64,000 nt of DNA, taken from positions 1,506,710 through 1,570,709 of the forward strand of contig NMRA01000026.1 in assembly GCA_002633005.1 (NCBI GenBank). Direction: 5' to 3'. Shown in pieces: positions 23,401-34,224 of the stretch. The DNA comes from Phoronis australis (lineage: Eukaryota > Phoronida > Phoronidae). Made by a program: the position numbers and the translations under genes. Position 1 is the stretch's first letter. Each line of letters starts with the position of its first letter. The notes under the pieces are model-generated. The model was not told the DNA's origin. It saw only the letters and a program-made list of their open reading frames with translations, and made no database searches.

Positions 23401-26400
23401 ATTTCTATGAATTTGTAACAGCAAAACAAAATAACTCGTTTGTTTAAAAACTGTATTTTTAAGGGTTTTGCATCAAATTTTGATGATTTATTAGTGTAAA
23501 GCGATGAAGTCGAACAGTAAGCTGCCACTCGTAAGCGGTTTGTGAACTGCTGAACAGATTGCGTTAGAACCTGTGACATCGGTTAATTTGTGCACCTCCG
23601 TCTGCCATCTGGTATCAGGTAAAAGAACTGAACTTGCGGTTATCGAGTGGAACTACTCGATCTAAATTGATACAAAATACGTTGTTTTTGTGGTGGCATT
23701 CTCCATTAACATCAAATTTGTCGTCTCTGCTAGGTTGTATCTCATGCCTTGGTGTATCTTCTTTTGCTTTCTTGTTTGCATGTCGGGAAATTCGAAAAAT
23801 CACATTGTGTATGGTCAAGTAGCACTGAGTTTGCCAATTTCCACAATTTTATACAAGTGTCAAAACTGTCTTGTACTGATGTGGTGTCGTTGTGAAGACA
23901 AAACTGTTCTTTTACAGAATGTGCTTGATACATTGTCGAGCAAAAAGTATGGTTGCTGCGTGTGTCTAAAGTTGGTGTGTGGCATTGGAGGTGGTATAAA
24001 ATTGTAGTGTCAGTGCCACTTGAAACTAGTAGTTGTTTTGAAATGTATCATATTAGATGTGCTGTAAAGAAAAGTATTAAGCTGTTTTTTTTTTCTCGCT
24101 ATACTGCGCTCAAAATTGGATGTGGTTCTTCTGAAGCAGACAAGCTATGTCTGAATGAACTTTGCATAATATCAGAACTTGTGTCTATTTACTTTAGGCC
24201 TAAGAAGAAAAAGGAAACAACAGAAACAGCTAAATGCCCTGATGCAAATGTTACCGATAAACCAGTGCCTGTTGATGACACAAGTAAAATCCAGGATGAG
24301 CCAGACATACAGCTAGTTAAACAACTATTAAACAAGGCTCAGAGTTCTAGGAAAAGAGCTGAGTACAGGGTACAAACAGAGGTAGTTAATTGAAAATTGT
24401 ATGTCTCTGTCAGAAACAAGGATGTGTTTGTCGTATATTGTGATATTTATTTTCGTTTATTCAATGGATTATGTCTCCTATTTGTTATAAGTCCACAATT
24501 GTAACAGTGAAAGTTTAGACTGGTGAGCAAACCATGTTGTTGTTGCTGCTGCTAAGAGTTGACACGGTGCTTAGTGTGGTGGAAAGTACTGACAGTGTAC
24601 AACATCCTTTATTTTATTTCACATTACATATTATGTGTGTTGTTTTGAATGGTATTTAGAATGGAAAAGTTGCAGAATATCAACAAAATACAGTCTGACA
24701 GACGTTTCCGCCCTCTCTCCAAGGTCTTTGTTCACTGACTGGATGAACACTTAAGATATGCATTGAATTATTATGACATCCAACTTCCAGTATCCAGAAT
24801 TTGCATATTTCAATTATATGTGATTTTTCCTCAAAATACCATTTAATGTCTTTTGAATAGTGCCTGTAATGACCTTACGTAACAATATTTTTTCAACTCA
24901 AAAGTTCTCTTACTCGCACATGCATGACTTGAAATGTCCTTTTCTACAGCACTTTATTACTTTGTGTTTATTATTGTTGTTATTATTTACCATTATTTTC
25001 ATTATCCTTATAATATAATTTTTACACATTTTTCCGCATCCTTTGATTTAAATGACATGTCTGCTTCATTTAGACTAAGGAGCTGTCAACAAGTGAAGTC
25101 TCATCTCCAGAAGTTGAATGTAGTGAAAAACGTGCTAATGCTGTAGCTAAGCCTCCATCTGGCAAAAGACATGAGATCACCAATAAAGCTCAGTCTGTGG
25201 TAAGAATGCAAGGACCTCACTTGGTGTCAAGGGAAGGTCCCAAAAGTAGCAGCAGACCACCAGTGTCGACTACTGCTAAACCAGACAGTAAAAACAGATC
25301 TATGGCTACAAGTAAACAAATGAGTGGAAGTTCTGCAGTCAAATCCAGCGTTGGTGTCATTAAGAAGTCATCGCTAGACAAAATTCTCCAACCAGCTTTG
25401 TCTACCAACTCGAGTAAATCGGTTCACAAGGTAGTACCAGCTCACCAAAAAGCTCCGTTTAAAACTGAGGTGAGAAGGCCTGTTAGCGGACATAAGAAGT
25501 TGAACCCTCTCAGGTCTAAATCTTGTGATCGTCAGGGCGGGGGTACTGTGTCAAGTAATCTGTTGGCACGTGATAGAGGAAAAAGTGAGAAATTAATACC
25601 ACAACAACAAAGGATCTATCGTGGAAATTTAATGAAAACAAGTTCGGACTCGGACTTATGTCATACTAAGGTCATGTTGGAGCATGAACAAAAACTGTGC
25701 TCGAGGGAAGATGGCGACGGGGTATCATTGGACAAACCAATTGTTGATAGTCAAAGTGCAAAAGAAGGTTGGACTAAAGATAATGTTACTGACCATGCTG
25801 GTGATGAGTCCAAGAAAGAAGTTATCGCAGAAACTCCATTTTGTATATTGCGTGATGGGTAAATAGTTTTATAAATATTATAGAAAGTAGTTTGTTGAAT
25901 TACAATTTTTGCAAACAAGTAGCTTAAGAGTTTTGATGTTTTAAAAGAACTTTTTAAATGTAACAAATTTCTATGTTATCCTTGAGAAGGGAAATGTTAT
26001 GTTTTTGAGTACTTTTGGTTAAATTGGCATATTTTAATTAGTCTCACAAGTAATTTGAAATCTTTTTAGTTGTTTATGAAATCAGTATTAACATTTCTTC
26101 GAATCCGGAAGTGTGACACAGCAATTTGCTCAATTCAAACACTATGGCTCTGATTAGCTGAATCACTGTTGGCTCTGATTGGCTAAATCACTGTTGTGTT
26201 AATTTCATTTCCTGTTTCTGGCATCCTTGTTCAGGTTGGAAGCAAATTTTGAAAAATCAGAACTGGACTGAGATTCTGCAGCCGTCTCAGCCATTGATTA
26301 CAATTATCAACACAGAACGGTTGACATTTTTGGCACTTCCTCATTTCCTCATTGAGGAATGGTATTTTTTTAAATTTCACTTCAAGATCAACTAAGTATA

Positions 26401-29400
26401 GTTAAAATACCTTTTATAGTTAGTAAAATCTGAGCCACGGCAAGTTACCGGGTAGATCATGTAGTTGTTGGTGTGGAAATAGTTAAATACTGTGGTTAAA
26501 TAATCGTACTGTCGGTGATCTGTTAGTTGGTAAGTACACAAATGCATGCATAAAAACAGCAAAAATTAAAATTTCATCATTTGATGCCACCCAAAATGTG
26601 ATATTATGAATGCGATCGTTTGATTTTAAATTCTGCAAATTTATGAAAATTCTTTTATTTCTAGGAAGAAACTTTCTGTGTCATCAAAGCTTAGACGTAT
26701 TTTCATGAGTAATGTTCGACTACGGCAAAAAGTGAATGCTGTGCGCTTAACTCACAAAGTTGATGAACACAGTCAGACGGATCAGTTTAGGAGACGTATG
26801 CTTGCACAGGTATTGTTTTTAATCACATCACTACAGTCTACACAAGTTACTGTTGGGTTACCAGTTAAATGTCTCAAACTCAAAATATTTTTCCCTAGAT
26901 TAGTGTTGGTCATTACCTGCACTTGACGCCTGTAATAGATACTTTCTCTAATTGACATCAGTCCAAGCTTGTGCCGTTTCTCATATTGTGCAACTGTATC
27001 AACCTCAAGACTCATTTTCGTTAACCTAGTTTATGAAACAATCTGTGTATGTTTTTAGCAATATGTGTTATGGCTGATCACTTGAATACTATGAAAATCC
27101 ACCTTTCTGATTGAAGGCTAGTGTTATTAAGGTTGTTCTCATTTGATAAATGGATTTGTGTTATTGCTGATTATGGTAAATTCGCACGAAGTTGGGTGCC
27201 AAAACCCTATTAAATCTTTGTCTCGAAGAGAATGTTTCAATTCAAACAACAGCTAATGTTGTAGCACCAATTAGGAAGGGTTATAAAGTTTTAAAACTCA
27301 CCAAATGGGCCTGGGCTCTAATTTTTGTGCTCAAAACGTGATTTGAAAATTAACCTATTGCATGGTACAATTCAGTAAATTTGAACTCGCGTCATGTGAC
27401 GTCTGAGTCTGAATCAATTGTGAGTTGTGAGATTAAACTCAGGGTCTAGCTCATGATTGCTACATTCTGATCACACACAACCTTTTGTGAAAATTCTGTT
27501 TACAAACCTCTAAAGAGAATTCCTAGTTCTATGATACTTTTCATGGAAAACGAGGCATATCTGTGGCACTTATTGCAGATTCAATATTTTCTTTGTACAT
27601 CAAACGGTGTCAGAGCATTTTACGCTTAGAAAAATTGCATACACCCTTTGCATATTACACTGATAAGCACAGGTTGGTTCAAAAAGTGCCCTATTTAATG
27701 TTTCATGCTAAAGTTTTGTTTTACAATGTTTTTCATGTTTTTAAGGGGTGTCAAAATTGTACAGGGCAGTAAACAACAAGTTGACTTTTCCACAAAATTG
27801 GTGCTTCTGACGTAGACAGTTCTGGTGAGATTTTGACAAGAACAATGCAAAGTAAGGTTAAAAGAACAATTGGGTATTTGGTGGCCAAACTTCAGGAGAC
27901 TGGAAATATAGCAATTACCAATCAATGTCGACCTCTTACAATCAAAACCCTCCCCTCTGGGGATTATTGTTGAGGACCTCTAATTGATATCCCTGCAAGA
28001 TGCTTGTTGTTCTGCCTTATTGTGATTAGTGTACCTCTGTGAAATTTGTATTTTCATAGCAAAAGGCAATCCTTGTACCTGATAATCTCGAAATGCCAAC
28101 TTCTCGTGAGGGATGGCGATTTGAGATTTTCGTGGGGGAATCTTCAAGTCGTTCCCGCAAGGGAGTTCTGGCTGGAAGAGGTCGATCACTTTGACTGCGA
28201 CTTTTATTGGCATTTGCTCCACTTCCAGTCTCCTAAAAATTGACCATTAAAAGTTCAATTATATTGAGTACATTCAGGTATATTGTTCCTGCCTAAATCT
28301 TGCCTGCATTGTTCATGTTTCAGAAACGCCAATCTTGTGGAAAATTAGTTCTCAATGAAGTTTATCCCCCTGCTCCTCAGTGCACTGTTCAATTTGACTT
28401 ATTTTGGTTTCAAAATAATCTCACAGGCTTTCTGTCTACTCCGTCAGAAAAATATGGAAAAGTTTTGTATATGCACAAATTAAGGGCAAGCTATAAATCC
28501 TGGTGATTTTTAGACCACCCTATTTTGTTTCTTAATTTGATGTTAAACACTGATAATTCCCTTGTAATACTTTCAGCTTGAGAAAGACAATCCGGATACA
28601 AGCACATATGGTAGAGTAGTGAAGATTTGCCGAGAGTATGCTACCCTGCAAAAAATTTGGGACAATCTCAGGTTGGATCTGGACGAAGGTAATCACTTGC
28701 AGGTGTACACCAAGATCGACGTACTGTGTTTTCTTATACTTTTCATTGAATTATTCTCCTCGTTATGGAAAGACGCAATATGTGTTGTCAGTGTGACACC
28801 TGGGACAAGCTCAATTTCTAGATTATATGACTTCTGAATAATTCAACCTTCTGTTAATCCGCATCCACAACATGCATGTTTTGTTACCAACTTGTACGAT
28901 AGGTTGTATGATTTCTTCATTTTGGTTTACATGAACAGCACTTCAACGCTAATATGAATATGCAACGTTGCTTCTTTCTTCAGAGATGAGCTCCGCTACT
29001 GATGTCCTTCTTGTAAAAAGAACCATTGAGCACATAGTGATTAGATGCAATGAGCTTGAGAAGGATTACCACATCTTAATCAAAGGTGAGACATTTTTGT
29101 AATACTCAAGTGCCATCAGTCCAAGTTTCTTGCACTTGTTGACCCCTAGGTTCGAGTTATATTTTTGAGTAAAGACTTGAGGTTTCGATTAAAAACTCAA
29201 AATTTTGAGTTCAGACTCAAATTTTTAGCGTTAATGCTGGGGTCATCAAGTGCAAGCTAGGATTTAACAGTCATCATCAATTTGGACCAAAGTAGTTTGA
29301 TTTTTAGTACAAAGATTATACCCCAAGCCTTGGTCTTAGAATTTGTGTGTGCGTCCCAAGATAAAGAAGATGACTATAAAGTGATATATCTTCATCTCTG

Positions 29401-32400
29401 TCACTTTTGGTTTGGTGTCTCACTAGAGCTTACTGACCAGTACACTCTGACTGCGACCAGCTGTGTAAGTGACGTAACTGAAGTGTCATTTGCTCCCGTT
29501 GGTAGATTCAATGTCTTCCCTCCGTCTGTTGCACAAATAACTAGAGCTTACTGACCAGTACACTTTGACTGTGACCAGCTGTGCAAGTGACACAAATGAA
29601 GTGTCATTTGCTCCCATTGGTAGATTCAATGCTGTACTGTCTTCCCTCCATCTATTCCACAAATTACTTCACCCACTACACAAAGGTTGGCATAGAAACC
29701 ACATTTTGTAAAATGACCCAAAACTGGTTCCATCTCTTGTTATTGTGCTATCAGTGCTTCCCATGTGAGCTAAAAATAATGTTCATGAAATTTTTCTCAC
29801 TGTGTTTCAAAGTGGACCTTGTGTTGCGAGGTGAGCAGCCTTTTTCCTTAAAAAAGTTTTAGAGAGCATTTTATAAAGCATAGTACCTGAAAGTTTCGTT
29901 TGAATTTGATCTGCCACTTCTGAGATTTAATGTTCCATAACAGCCAAATTTGGACATTTTTTTAGGGTCCTACTTAACCTTAAATGACATATACAGTCAA
30001 ACCTTCCATGTGTTGACATCTATGTACAGGACTCTAGCCTTCACTGGAAATGATGAACGTCGGGCTTATTTCATGTAGATCCATTTTTGAAATCTATTCT
30101 GCTCTTTGGCCAAGTACAAGAATGATAAATTACATAAACATTATGCGATTTGCTATATACATTAAATGTGTCATCTCTATGGGTGATATTTGGCAATGCT
30201 TTTGAAGTGAGTCCCTATGCTGTCATGGGTGAATGTGTTGGTTATTGTAGTAGATATGTTTGAGTGACAGAAATCAATTTAATCTTAGATATTGGGATGT
30301 GTTTCAATTTATGTTTACAGAACTTAGCTCCAGTCCTAGGCAAAATCCTCTTATGGCACAAAAGCTATCATCTGATGACATTTGGCTTCCAGACTGGATT
30401 GATTACCGTAAGTAAGATTTCGTGTGCATTGTTCTGATGTCAATAACGTAACTTAATGCCCAGGGCACTTGAAGTGGGGGTTTAAAGATTGGGTTAACAA
30501 GTTCGGGGTCGGGGTTTACCGGGCTTTTACACGAAGGGTCGATTGTGTTAACGCCAGGAGATGTCAGACTTCACATGCAAAAGCTTTTCTTTTTATAACA
30601 ACAACAGATTATAGACCATTGGAATGATCCCATACAGTAATTTAGGAGGCACAGCCAATTTTTTCACACAAGATATCTTCAAATTTTTCGACGCAAACGT
30701 TTCGCAAACGTAATCTAATGAGTTGGCATTGTGCTGCTCGTGGGAATGCTTCCAGGTCTTTTTGCACACAAGTATGATCAATGTGGTAGGCTACCTCAGA
30801 GAACAATAATACTATAATGCACACTTTTTGGGAGATAAAATTCAGATGAGAGAAGCACTCACAAAGATGCAGGCCCCATTAAGGAAGTAAAAATTTGAAA
30901 ATTTTGGGGGTGGGTGGTAAGCCAACCATGGGCATTGACCTGGCCGAATGTGGGGCAATAGTTTGATATAACGTGCCTGCATTTTGAGAACGAGATTTCT
31001 CCACTGAATAACAACCATACTGAGGAACTTTGCCCAACATAATCTAAGAAAATTTTACCTGTCGAAATGTACTTGCAAAATGTTAAATAAACCATTTCAA
31101 GCTGTGACGACAAAAAATTCAATATTGTATTGAATAGCCTAGGGTGCTTGTTTGTTGTCAATTTTATGGCACTTCTGTGACAAGATACTAGTGAGTGGTC
31201 TCGAAACATCAACAAATAACAGTAAGAATCATATCTTAACTAGTATGTTCAGTGTTAAGTTAATGAGCTCTTGACTGAATTTTTTCACTGCAAAACTTGG
31301 TTTTATTGAATGGGATGAATGTTTCAAGGTGTTTATTTGCAGTGCCAATATACTGCTTTTAGAGCACCAATTCAAGGTAATCGCAAATTGTGTCCAACTG
31401 TTCACCTTTATGTAGTACAGTAGGCAGTTGGGGAAAATGACAGGTAGAGGGAGGCACTGATTGTGAGGAGTTGTCACAGCCACTTTATCAAGTTCATAAA
31501 AATAAACAGTGTTTGGTTTGCGTAAGACATCAATGGAGTTCTAGTGGGAACACATAGTATGTGGCGAGCTCTCTGCCTCATTCTATGACCATTTAATTGC
31601 ATTACTACTGAGCATCCCATTATAATAAAGGTAGAAATGTTTCTTTTTATTTTCAGGAGGCGTAGCCAAAGAGTTGAAATCAAAAACAAGGTACAAAAAC
31701 TTGAAGGAACTGTTCCGCTTACAAGACTGCTTGCACAATATCCAGAGTGGCCTGTGTCAGCTTCATGTGCTGGAGGCAGTCGCAGGGGAGGTAATTCCTT
31801 TTCTGACGAATGCTGAGGTAGACAGGTATGTTTGACATTTCAAGGACCATAATACAGTCGAACCAAATTATATTGAACCTTTCCAAGACTTTTCTAAAAC
31901 ATTCGCTGTAACTGAAGTCTGCTGTAATTAAGGAGAATGCTACCCGATTTAATTAAGCGGTCTATTGCCACATCACCTCGTATACGGTCGACCTTACCTT
32001 GCCGAGAGGTGTCGCATCTACCTGTGAGGAAGGTGAGTAAACGATGCACCAACGTCAGTGGTTCTTCTGTAGAGTGAGTGCACTTGTGTGAACTATAATA
32101 AATTACTTACCTATTAGTCTAATCTCACTTGTGATGTCCGACCTGATTTGTAAGGTTGAATTGCTTGCAATGTTTCTATCCACAAGTCCCCAACCAACTG
32201 TACTGAATACAACTTCGGTTGAAACACAAGTTCGAGTAAGGTCACGAGAAGGTTCGTTGTAACGTGGTTTGACTGTAAGTGAATGTTGCACGTTCTTTGT
32301 TATTCATTTGTAATACTTGTCAACCTTTTTGTGCACACATAAACAAATGTGGGTGCATATTGCCCTCATCTATGTCTGGGCATCTAGTGACTATTGTTTG

Positions 32401-34224
32401 CTGGTGTATCTTGTAGAACTCTTGCAAGATCTTTGGCAACAACTTTTCAGACCGATCTGTACTGCATTTGCCCCAGTTTTATCTTTTTACTCTTACCTCT
32501 GTATCTTCAAAGATTCCTGACAGAATTTCATGGATTTTGGGAAGAAAATTTCACTAGCTTTTCCATTTTCAGATTGATTCAATTCATTCTGCCCCATCTG
32601 GTGGCCATTTTTTATTTCAAAATATGTTTTTATTGGCAAATTTGTTCTTATAAAGACTGGCGCTGATTTTCGCATGACTTCGTCTTCATTGGAGCCCTAG
32701 TGGCAATTTTCTGACTTTGTGGCTGTATTTGTATGAAGGTGACAGTGTGCGACGATTTCTTTCTGATGATTCTGTTTATCTATGTGCCTAGCTCTTGATG
32801 GCAATGTATTTTTTTACATTTGCCGCTATATCTTCTGAGTTCCTGGACGAATTTTCATGAAATTTTACAAATTGGTTTTTATGACAGAGATGAGGATGCC
32901 TTCTCATTTCCGGATGGGTTCGACATAATTTTAGGCTCACTTTATGGAGTTTGTTTCTGGAAGTTCAATCGGATAAGTTCTGTCCTTGGCCTCTTGAAAT
33001 GACACAGTTTGTTGTTAAGTTTCCGATTACAATGTTGCTCTTGTTACCTTTTTGTTGCTCTCAGGTAGCCATTACTTTGGACGTCTTTTGTGAATCCTGT
33101 TTTCTCCGATATTTACATACAGTAAAATCTCACCAATTTCGGACACAATATGGCTGACAGGTGACATTTTATTTCCTCATTTTTCGTATTAGATATACAT
33201 CATCAACTTAATACTTTACCATGCTCGTGTTTTGTATCTTACCATCACACAAAATTTTGAAAACTTCTGGGGCCTCTCAACAATGCAAGACTGTTTTTGC
33301 CCGAAATTTGAGCGATTTACCGTATATTCTTCACTATTGTCACAGATACCCTCAAGCAGTTGGCTCTCTGTCACTGCATTGCGTCATTTTTAATTTGACT
33401 AATTGCTTGAAGGTCCAACAATCAAGGCATGATTTTCCAATGCCAATGTATAATGTAAGTGAATACCTCTGTGCTTACATTAATAGTTAAGTGTTAAAAT
33501 ACAGTCAAGTTTGACAAATATCCGTGGATGTGTGATGTTAAGTTCTTTGCCATCGCGACTTCAATCAAAGACGAGAAAATGCGGAGAGTGGATAAAGTAA
33601 ACTCGTCAAATTAATTTTGAACCGAACAGAATTCCTTTTCTTATGAGAAGATACCATTTTCAATTGTGGTATAACGGTTTGTGACATGACCAGTGGAAAT
33701 GTGCTTCAAATTCAAAAACGATGCCACTGAAAACAACATGCTTTCTTGGCTTCGAGACAAATGAGGCTGCAATCACTGTGTAATCCTAATGGAACTATTG
33801 GAGCAAAATGCTCTCAATGCAGGAGACCAAACTGAAAACAGATATTAACTTTTAAGGAAATTCTTGTACTCCTACTATTGAAACTAAGTAAAGTACCACT
33901 TATGAGCCGGATAATATCAAGTCTAAATCACTTGATTTCAGCATTTCTTTAAAATGAAGCAAACTTCAATTTCTTTCTTATTAAGTTACTGGACTGATTT
34001 CAAGTCTTGTTTGGCATTGGACAAGTCTCTGTGTAGATTCACATCGCAAACCCATTTAGAAGCACGTACCCAAGGGCATCACCTCAAGGCAACTTGTTGT
34101 TTATAGCAAAGTTAATTTTGATTTCAGTAAATTCGTGGACATGTACCGGACAACTTATGGTCTGCTGTGTTCTTACGGTCAAATGTTTCCTGCCATGGTA
34201 GCTGATCAAGAAGAAACAAACTAA
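14441..34224 (+). CDS. TEDC2: TEDC2-like tubulin epsilon and delta complex protein 2, 10 exons
   Basis: TEDC2 works with TEDC1 and epsilon- and delta-tubulin to stabilise centriolar triplet microtubules (family knowledge). Exons: 14441-14475, 23070-23168, 24198-24381, 25074-25858, 26665-26809, 28577-28688, 28984-29085, 30321-30407, 31657-31825, 34128-34224. They sum to 1815 nt, giving 604 aa plus stop, with phase kept at all nine junctions. Recognition rests on several short stretches resembling human TEDC2: the N-terminal helix [20 protein letters not shown] followed by [21 protein letters not shown] (exon 3), [20 protein letters not shown] (exon 5), [17 protein letters not shown] (exon 6), [12 protein letters not shown] (exon 9) and [12 protein letters not shown] (exon 10). 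Exon 4 (about residues 107-367) is a Ser/Lys-rich disordered linker that makes it longer than the human protein (about 430 aa). An in-frame ATG at 14393 could add 16 residues; 14441 is preferred because the spacing to the first helix then matches human. Similarity is remote, so the name is probable, not certain. Confidence 0.75.
14712..14802 (+). mobile_element. Left end of a CAG-type transposon at a contig end
   Basis: Directly after the shared haplotype sequence ...GCGTAAGCGTG, copy 1 switches to CAGTGGCGGATCTAGG and a G-rich run. This is the same terminus seen at 19559, 21941 and 47997. Copy 2 continues without it at 15156. The segment is cut off by the N at 14803, so the other end and the target duplication are not visible. 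Confidence 0.6.
14804..15155. repeat. Haplotype copy 2 of the SAFB/TEDC2 start region
   Basis: Near-identical to 14360-14711, with a few single-base differences (for example GTGTGTGAAC versus GTGCGTGAAC near the end). It contains a truncated SAFB-like exon 1 (14804-14827 on the minus strand, start codon included) and a full TEDC2-like exon 1 at 14885-14919. It should be treated as an allele and not as a second promoter. Confidence 0.8.
14885..14919 (+). other. Allelic duplicate of TEDC2-like exon 1
   Basis: Same ATG, same 35 bases and same GACAG|GTAACA donor as 14441-14475. If the assembly were read literally the gene would have two alternative first exons. The adjoining N makes an unmerged allele the simpler explanation. 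Confidence 0.7.
15098..15531. mobile_element. TA-flanked MITE with about 80-bp inverted repeats
   Basis: The left arm begins CTGCTGTGCGTGAACTTGG after a TA. The right arm, near 15455-15531, is its inverted partner ending CACGCACAGCAG before a TA. Arms of about 80 bp and TA flanks fit a Tc1/mariner-type non-autonomous element. Haplotype copy 1 carries only the left arm, up to the CAG-element insertion at 14712. It lies in TEDC2-like intron 1. Confidence 0.6.
15843..16170 (+). repeat. Interspersed repeat, copy 1 of 2
   Basis: About 330 bp that also occurs, diverged, at 41702-42017 in the same orientation. Both start near AGCnTTGGTnCAAAGCTG, have the palindrome-like GTATACTAAATATACAGC and end near GAAACTGGTTTCA. 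A third fragment of the start is seen at 42297-42325. The class is unknown, with no coding content. Confidence 0.6.
16181..16510 (+). mobile_element. TTAA-flanked piggyBac-type MITE, truncated
   Basis: Begins AGGAGAATGCCACCC immediately after TTAA (16177-16180). It matches, in inverted orientation, the right two thirds of the complete element at 23216-23705, up to about 16510, where similarity stops. Its other end is missing. It lies in TEDC2-like intron 1. Confidence 0.55.
16578..16739. mobile_element. Short CAG...CTG element with 5-bp target duplication
   Basis: A 162-bp element starting CAGTTGGCGGATTTTAGGG and ending ATCTTGGATCTGCCCCTG, flanked on both sides by GTTTG (16573-16577 and 16740-16744). 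It resembles, inverted, the element at 61367-61509, and its terminus recurs next to the N gap at 48720-48755. It is non-coding. Confidence 0.65.
17788..17816. repeat. (TGG)n microsatellite
   Basis: About nine to ten TGG triplets in a row. On the minus strand this gives a poly-His open frame that has no other coding support. Confidence 0.9.
17850..19550. other. TEDC2-like intron 1, no recognisable feature
   Basis: AT-rich intronic sequence. No exon fitting the TEDC2-like phase, no RNA gene and no element with identifiable ends was found here. Confidence 0.4.
20265..20570 (+). repeat. Degenerate tandem repeat inside the hAT-like element
   Basis: Two loose copies, about 190 bp apart, of a segment with GACTAGTTnGCnGAGGGACC followed by AGnTGnCCTGGTCCGTCnCG. 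A shorter echo (GTCGATCTGTCGCGGGACC) lies between them. It has no open frame of note and may be a subterminal transposase-binding array (inference). Confidence 0.45.
20650..20860 (-). pseudogene. hAT/ZMYM-type transposase fragment, inactivated
   Basis: Minus-strand translation shows NLKGLSVN, a stop, then [20 protein letters not shown] and [17 protein letters not shown], ending near [14 protein letters not shown]. The LKGLS motif followed by the D-I-x-A helix and the IPRQSRQQ stretch is characteristic of the hAT transposases related to ZMYM1 and TTF-type zinc finger proteins. Stop codons and missing ends show it is non-functional. The similarity was judged by eye. Confidence 0.6.
21951..22171 (+). 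other. Unassigned open frame with splice-like borders
   Basis: An open frame beginning [16 protein letters not shown], with ATTTTAG before it and GTGAGTGG after GACTGG. It resembles an internal exon, but inserting it between TEDC2-like exons 1 and 2 would break the frame (221 nt, wrong exit phase). No family is recognised. Its AG acceptor overlaps the target duplication of the adjoining hAT-like element. Chance is the likeliest explanation. Confidence 0.2.
23070..23168 (+). CDS. TEDC2: TEDC2-like exon 2: conserved Cys-rich N-terminal helix
   Basis: A 99-nt exon between CTATTGCAG and GTGAGC that encodes [20 protein letters not shown], then [13 protein letters not shown] completed by exon 3. 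It lines up with the human segment ALDACAQRQLQLEQSL followed by RVCRRLLHAW, including the terminal CRRL and W. It was too short to stand out as an open frame and was found through phase and similarity. A TTAA-flanked MITE begins 47 bp after its donor. Confidence 0.75.
23216..23705. mobile_element. piggyBac-type MITE flanked by TTAA
   Basis: A 490-bp element with ends AGTAGAATGCCACC and, reversed, TGGAGAATGCCACC, bounded by TTAA at 23212-23215 and 23706-23709. TTAA duplication is the hallmark of piggyBac-type elements. Partial relatives start after TTAA at 16181 and 31932. It has no coding capacity. It sits in TEDC2-like intron 2, 47 bp after the exon 2 donor. Confidence 0.7.
25074..25858 (+). 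CDS. TEDC2: TEDC2-like exon 4: long Ser/Lys-rich linker
   Basis: A 785-nt exon with acceptor CATTTAG|ACTAAG and donor GATGG|GTAAAT. It encodes about 261 residues of mostly disordered Ser-, Lys- and Pro-rich sequence ([32 protein letters not shown]) and ends [11 protein letters not shown]. Human TEDC2 has a shorter Ser/Pro-rich linker at the same place. No domain is recognised in it. The open frame continues only three codons past the donor, so the splice is well constrained. Confidence 0.75.
29129..29256. repeat. Small inverted-repeat element (hairpin) in TEDC2-like intron 7
   Basis: The ends CTTGCACTTGTTGACCCC and GGGGTCATCAAGTGCAAG are inverted partners. Inside, a second pair (around ACTCAAAATTTTGAGT) folds as well. 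It is 128 bp and non-coding. The flanking target duplication is unclear. Confidence 0.55.
29422..29660 (+). repeat. Tandem duplication, 2 x about 118 bp
   Basis: The unit starting ACTAGAGCTTACTGACCAG at 29422 repeats at 29540, and both copies end in CTTCCCTCC(A/G)TCT-like sequence. It is intronic (TEDC2-like intron 7). The open frame across it follows the repeat and is not supported as coding. Confidence 0.75.
31855..32275. mobile_element. mariner-type MITE carrying a nested TTAA insertion
   Basis: The ends CAGTCGAACCAAATTATATT and, reversed, CAGTCAAACCACGTTACAAC match over about 25 bp and are bounded by TA on each side (31853-31854, 32276-32277), as in Tc1/mariner elements. Inside it, TTAA|GGAGAATGCTACCCG at 31928-31946 starts a piggyBac-type MITE fragment related to 23216-23390. 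It is in TEDC2-like intron 9. Confidence 0.6.
31932..32095 (+). mobile_element. piggyBac-type MITE fragment nested in a mariner MITE
   Basis: Matches the first 170 bp or so of the element at 23216-23705, including the stretch CATCACCTCGTAT and the GAGGAAGGTGAGTA word. It begins right after TTAA. The right terminus is not found, so it is a truncated or internally deleted copy. Confidence 0.5.
32390..33000 (+). repeat. Two diverged copies of a dispersed repeat
   Basis: Two blocks (about 32480-32560 and 32815-32900) share an ACCTCTGTATCTTC-like start and a GAATTTTCATGAAATTT-like core. The same core, inverted, is found at 40550-40620. These are intronic non-coding repeats of unknown class in TEDC2-like intron 9. 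Confidence 0.45.
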
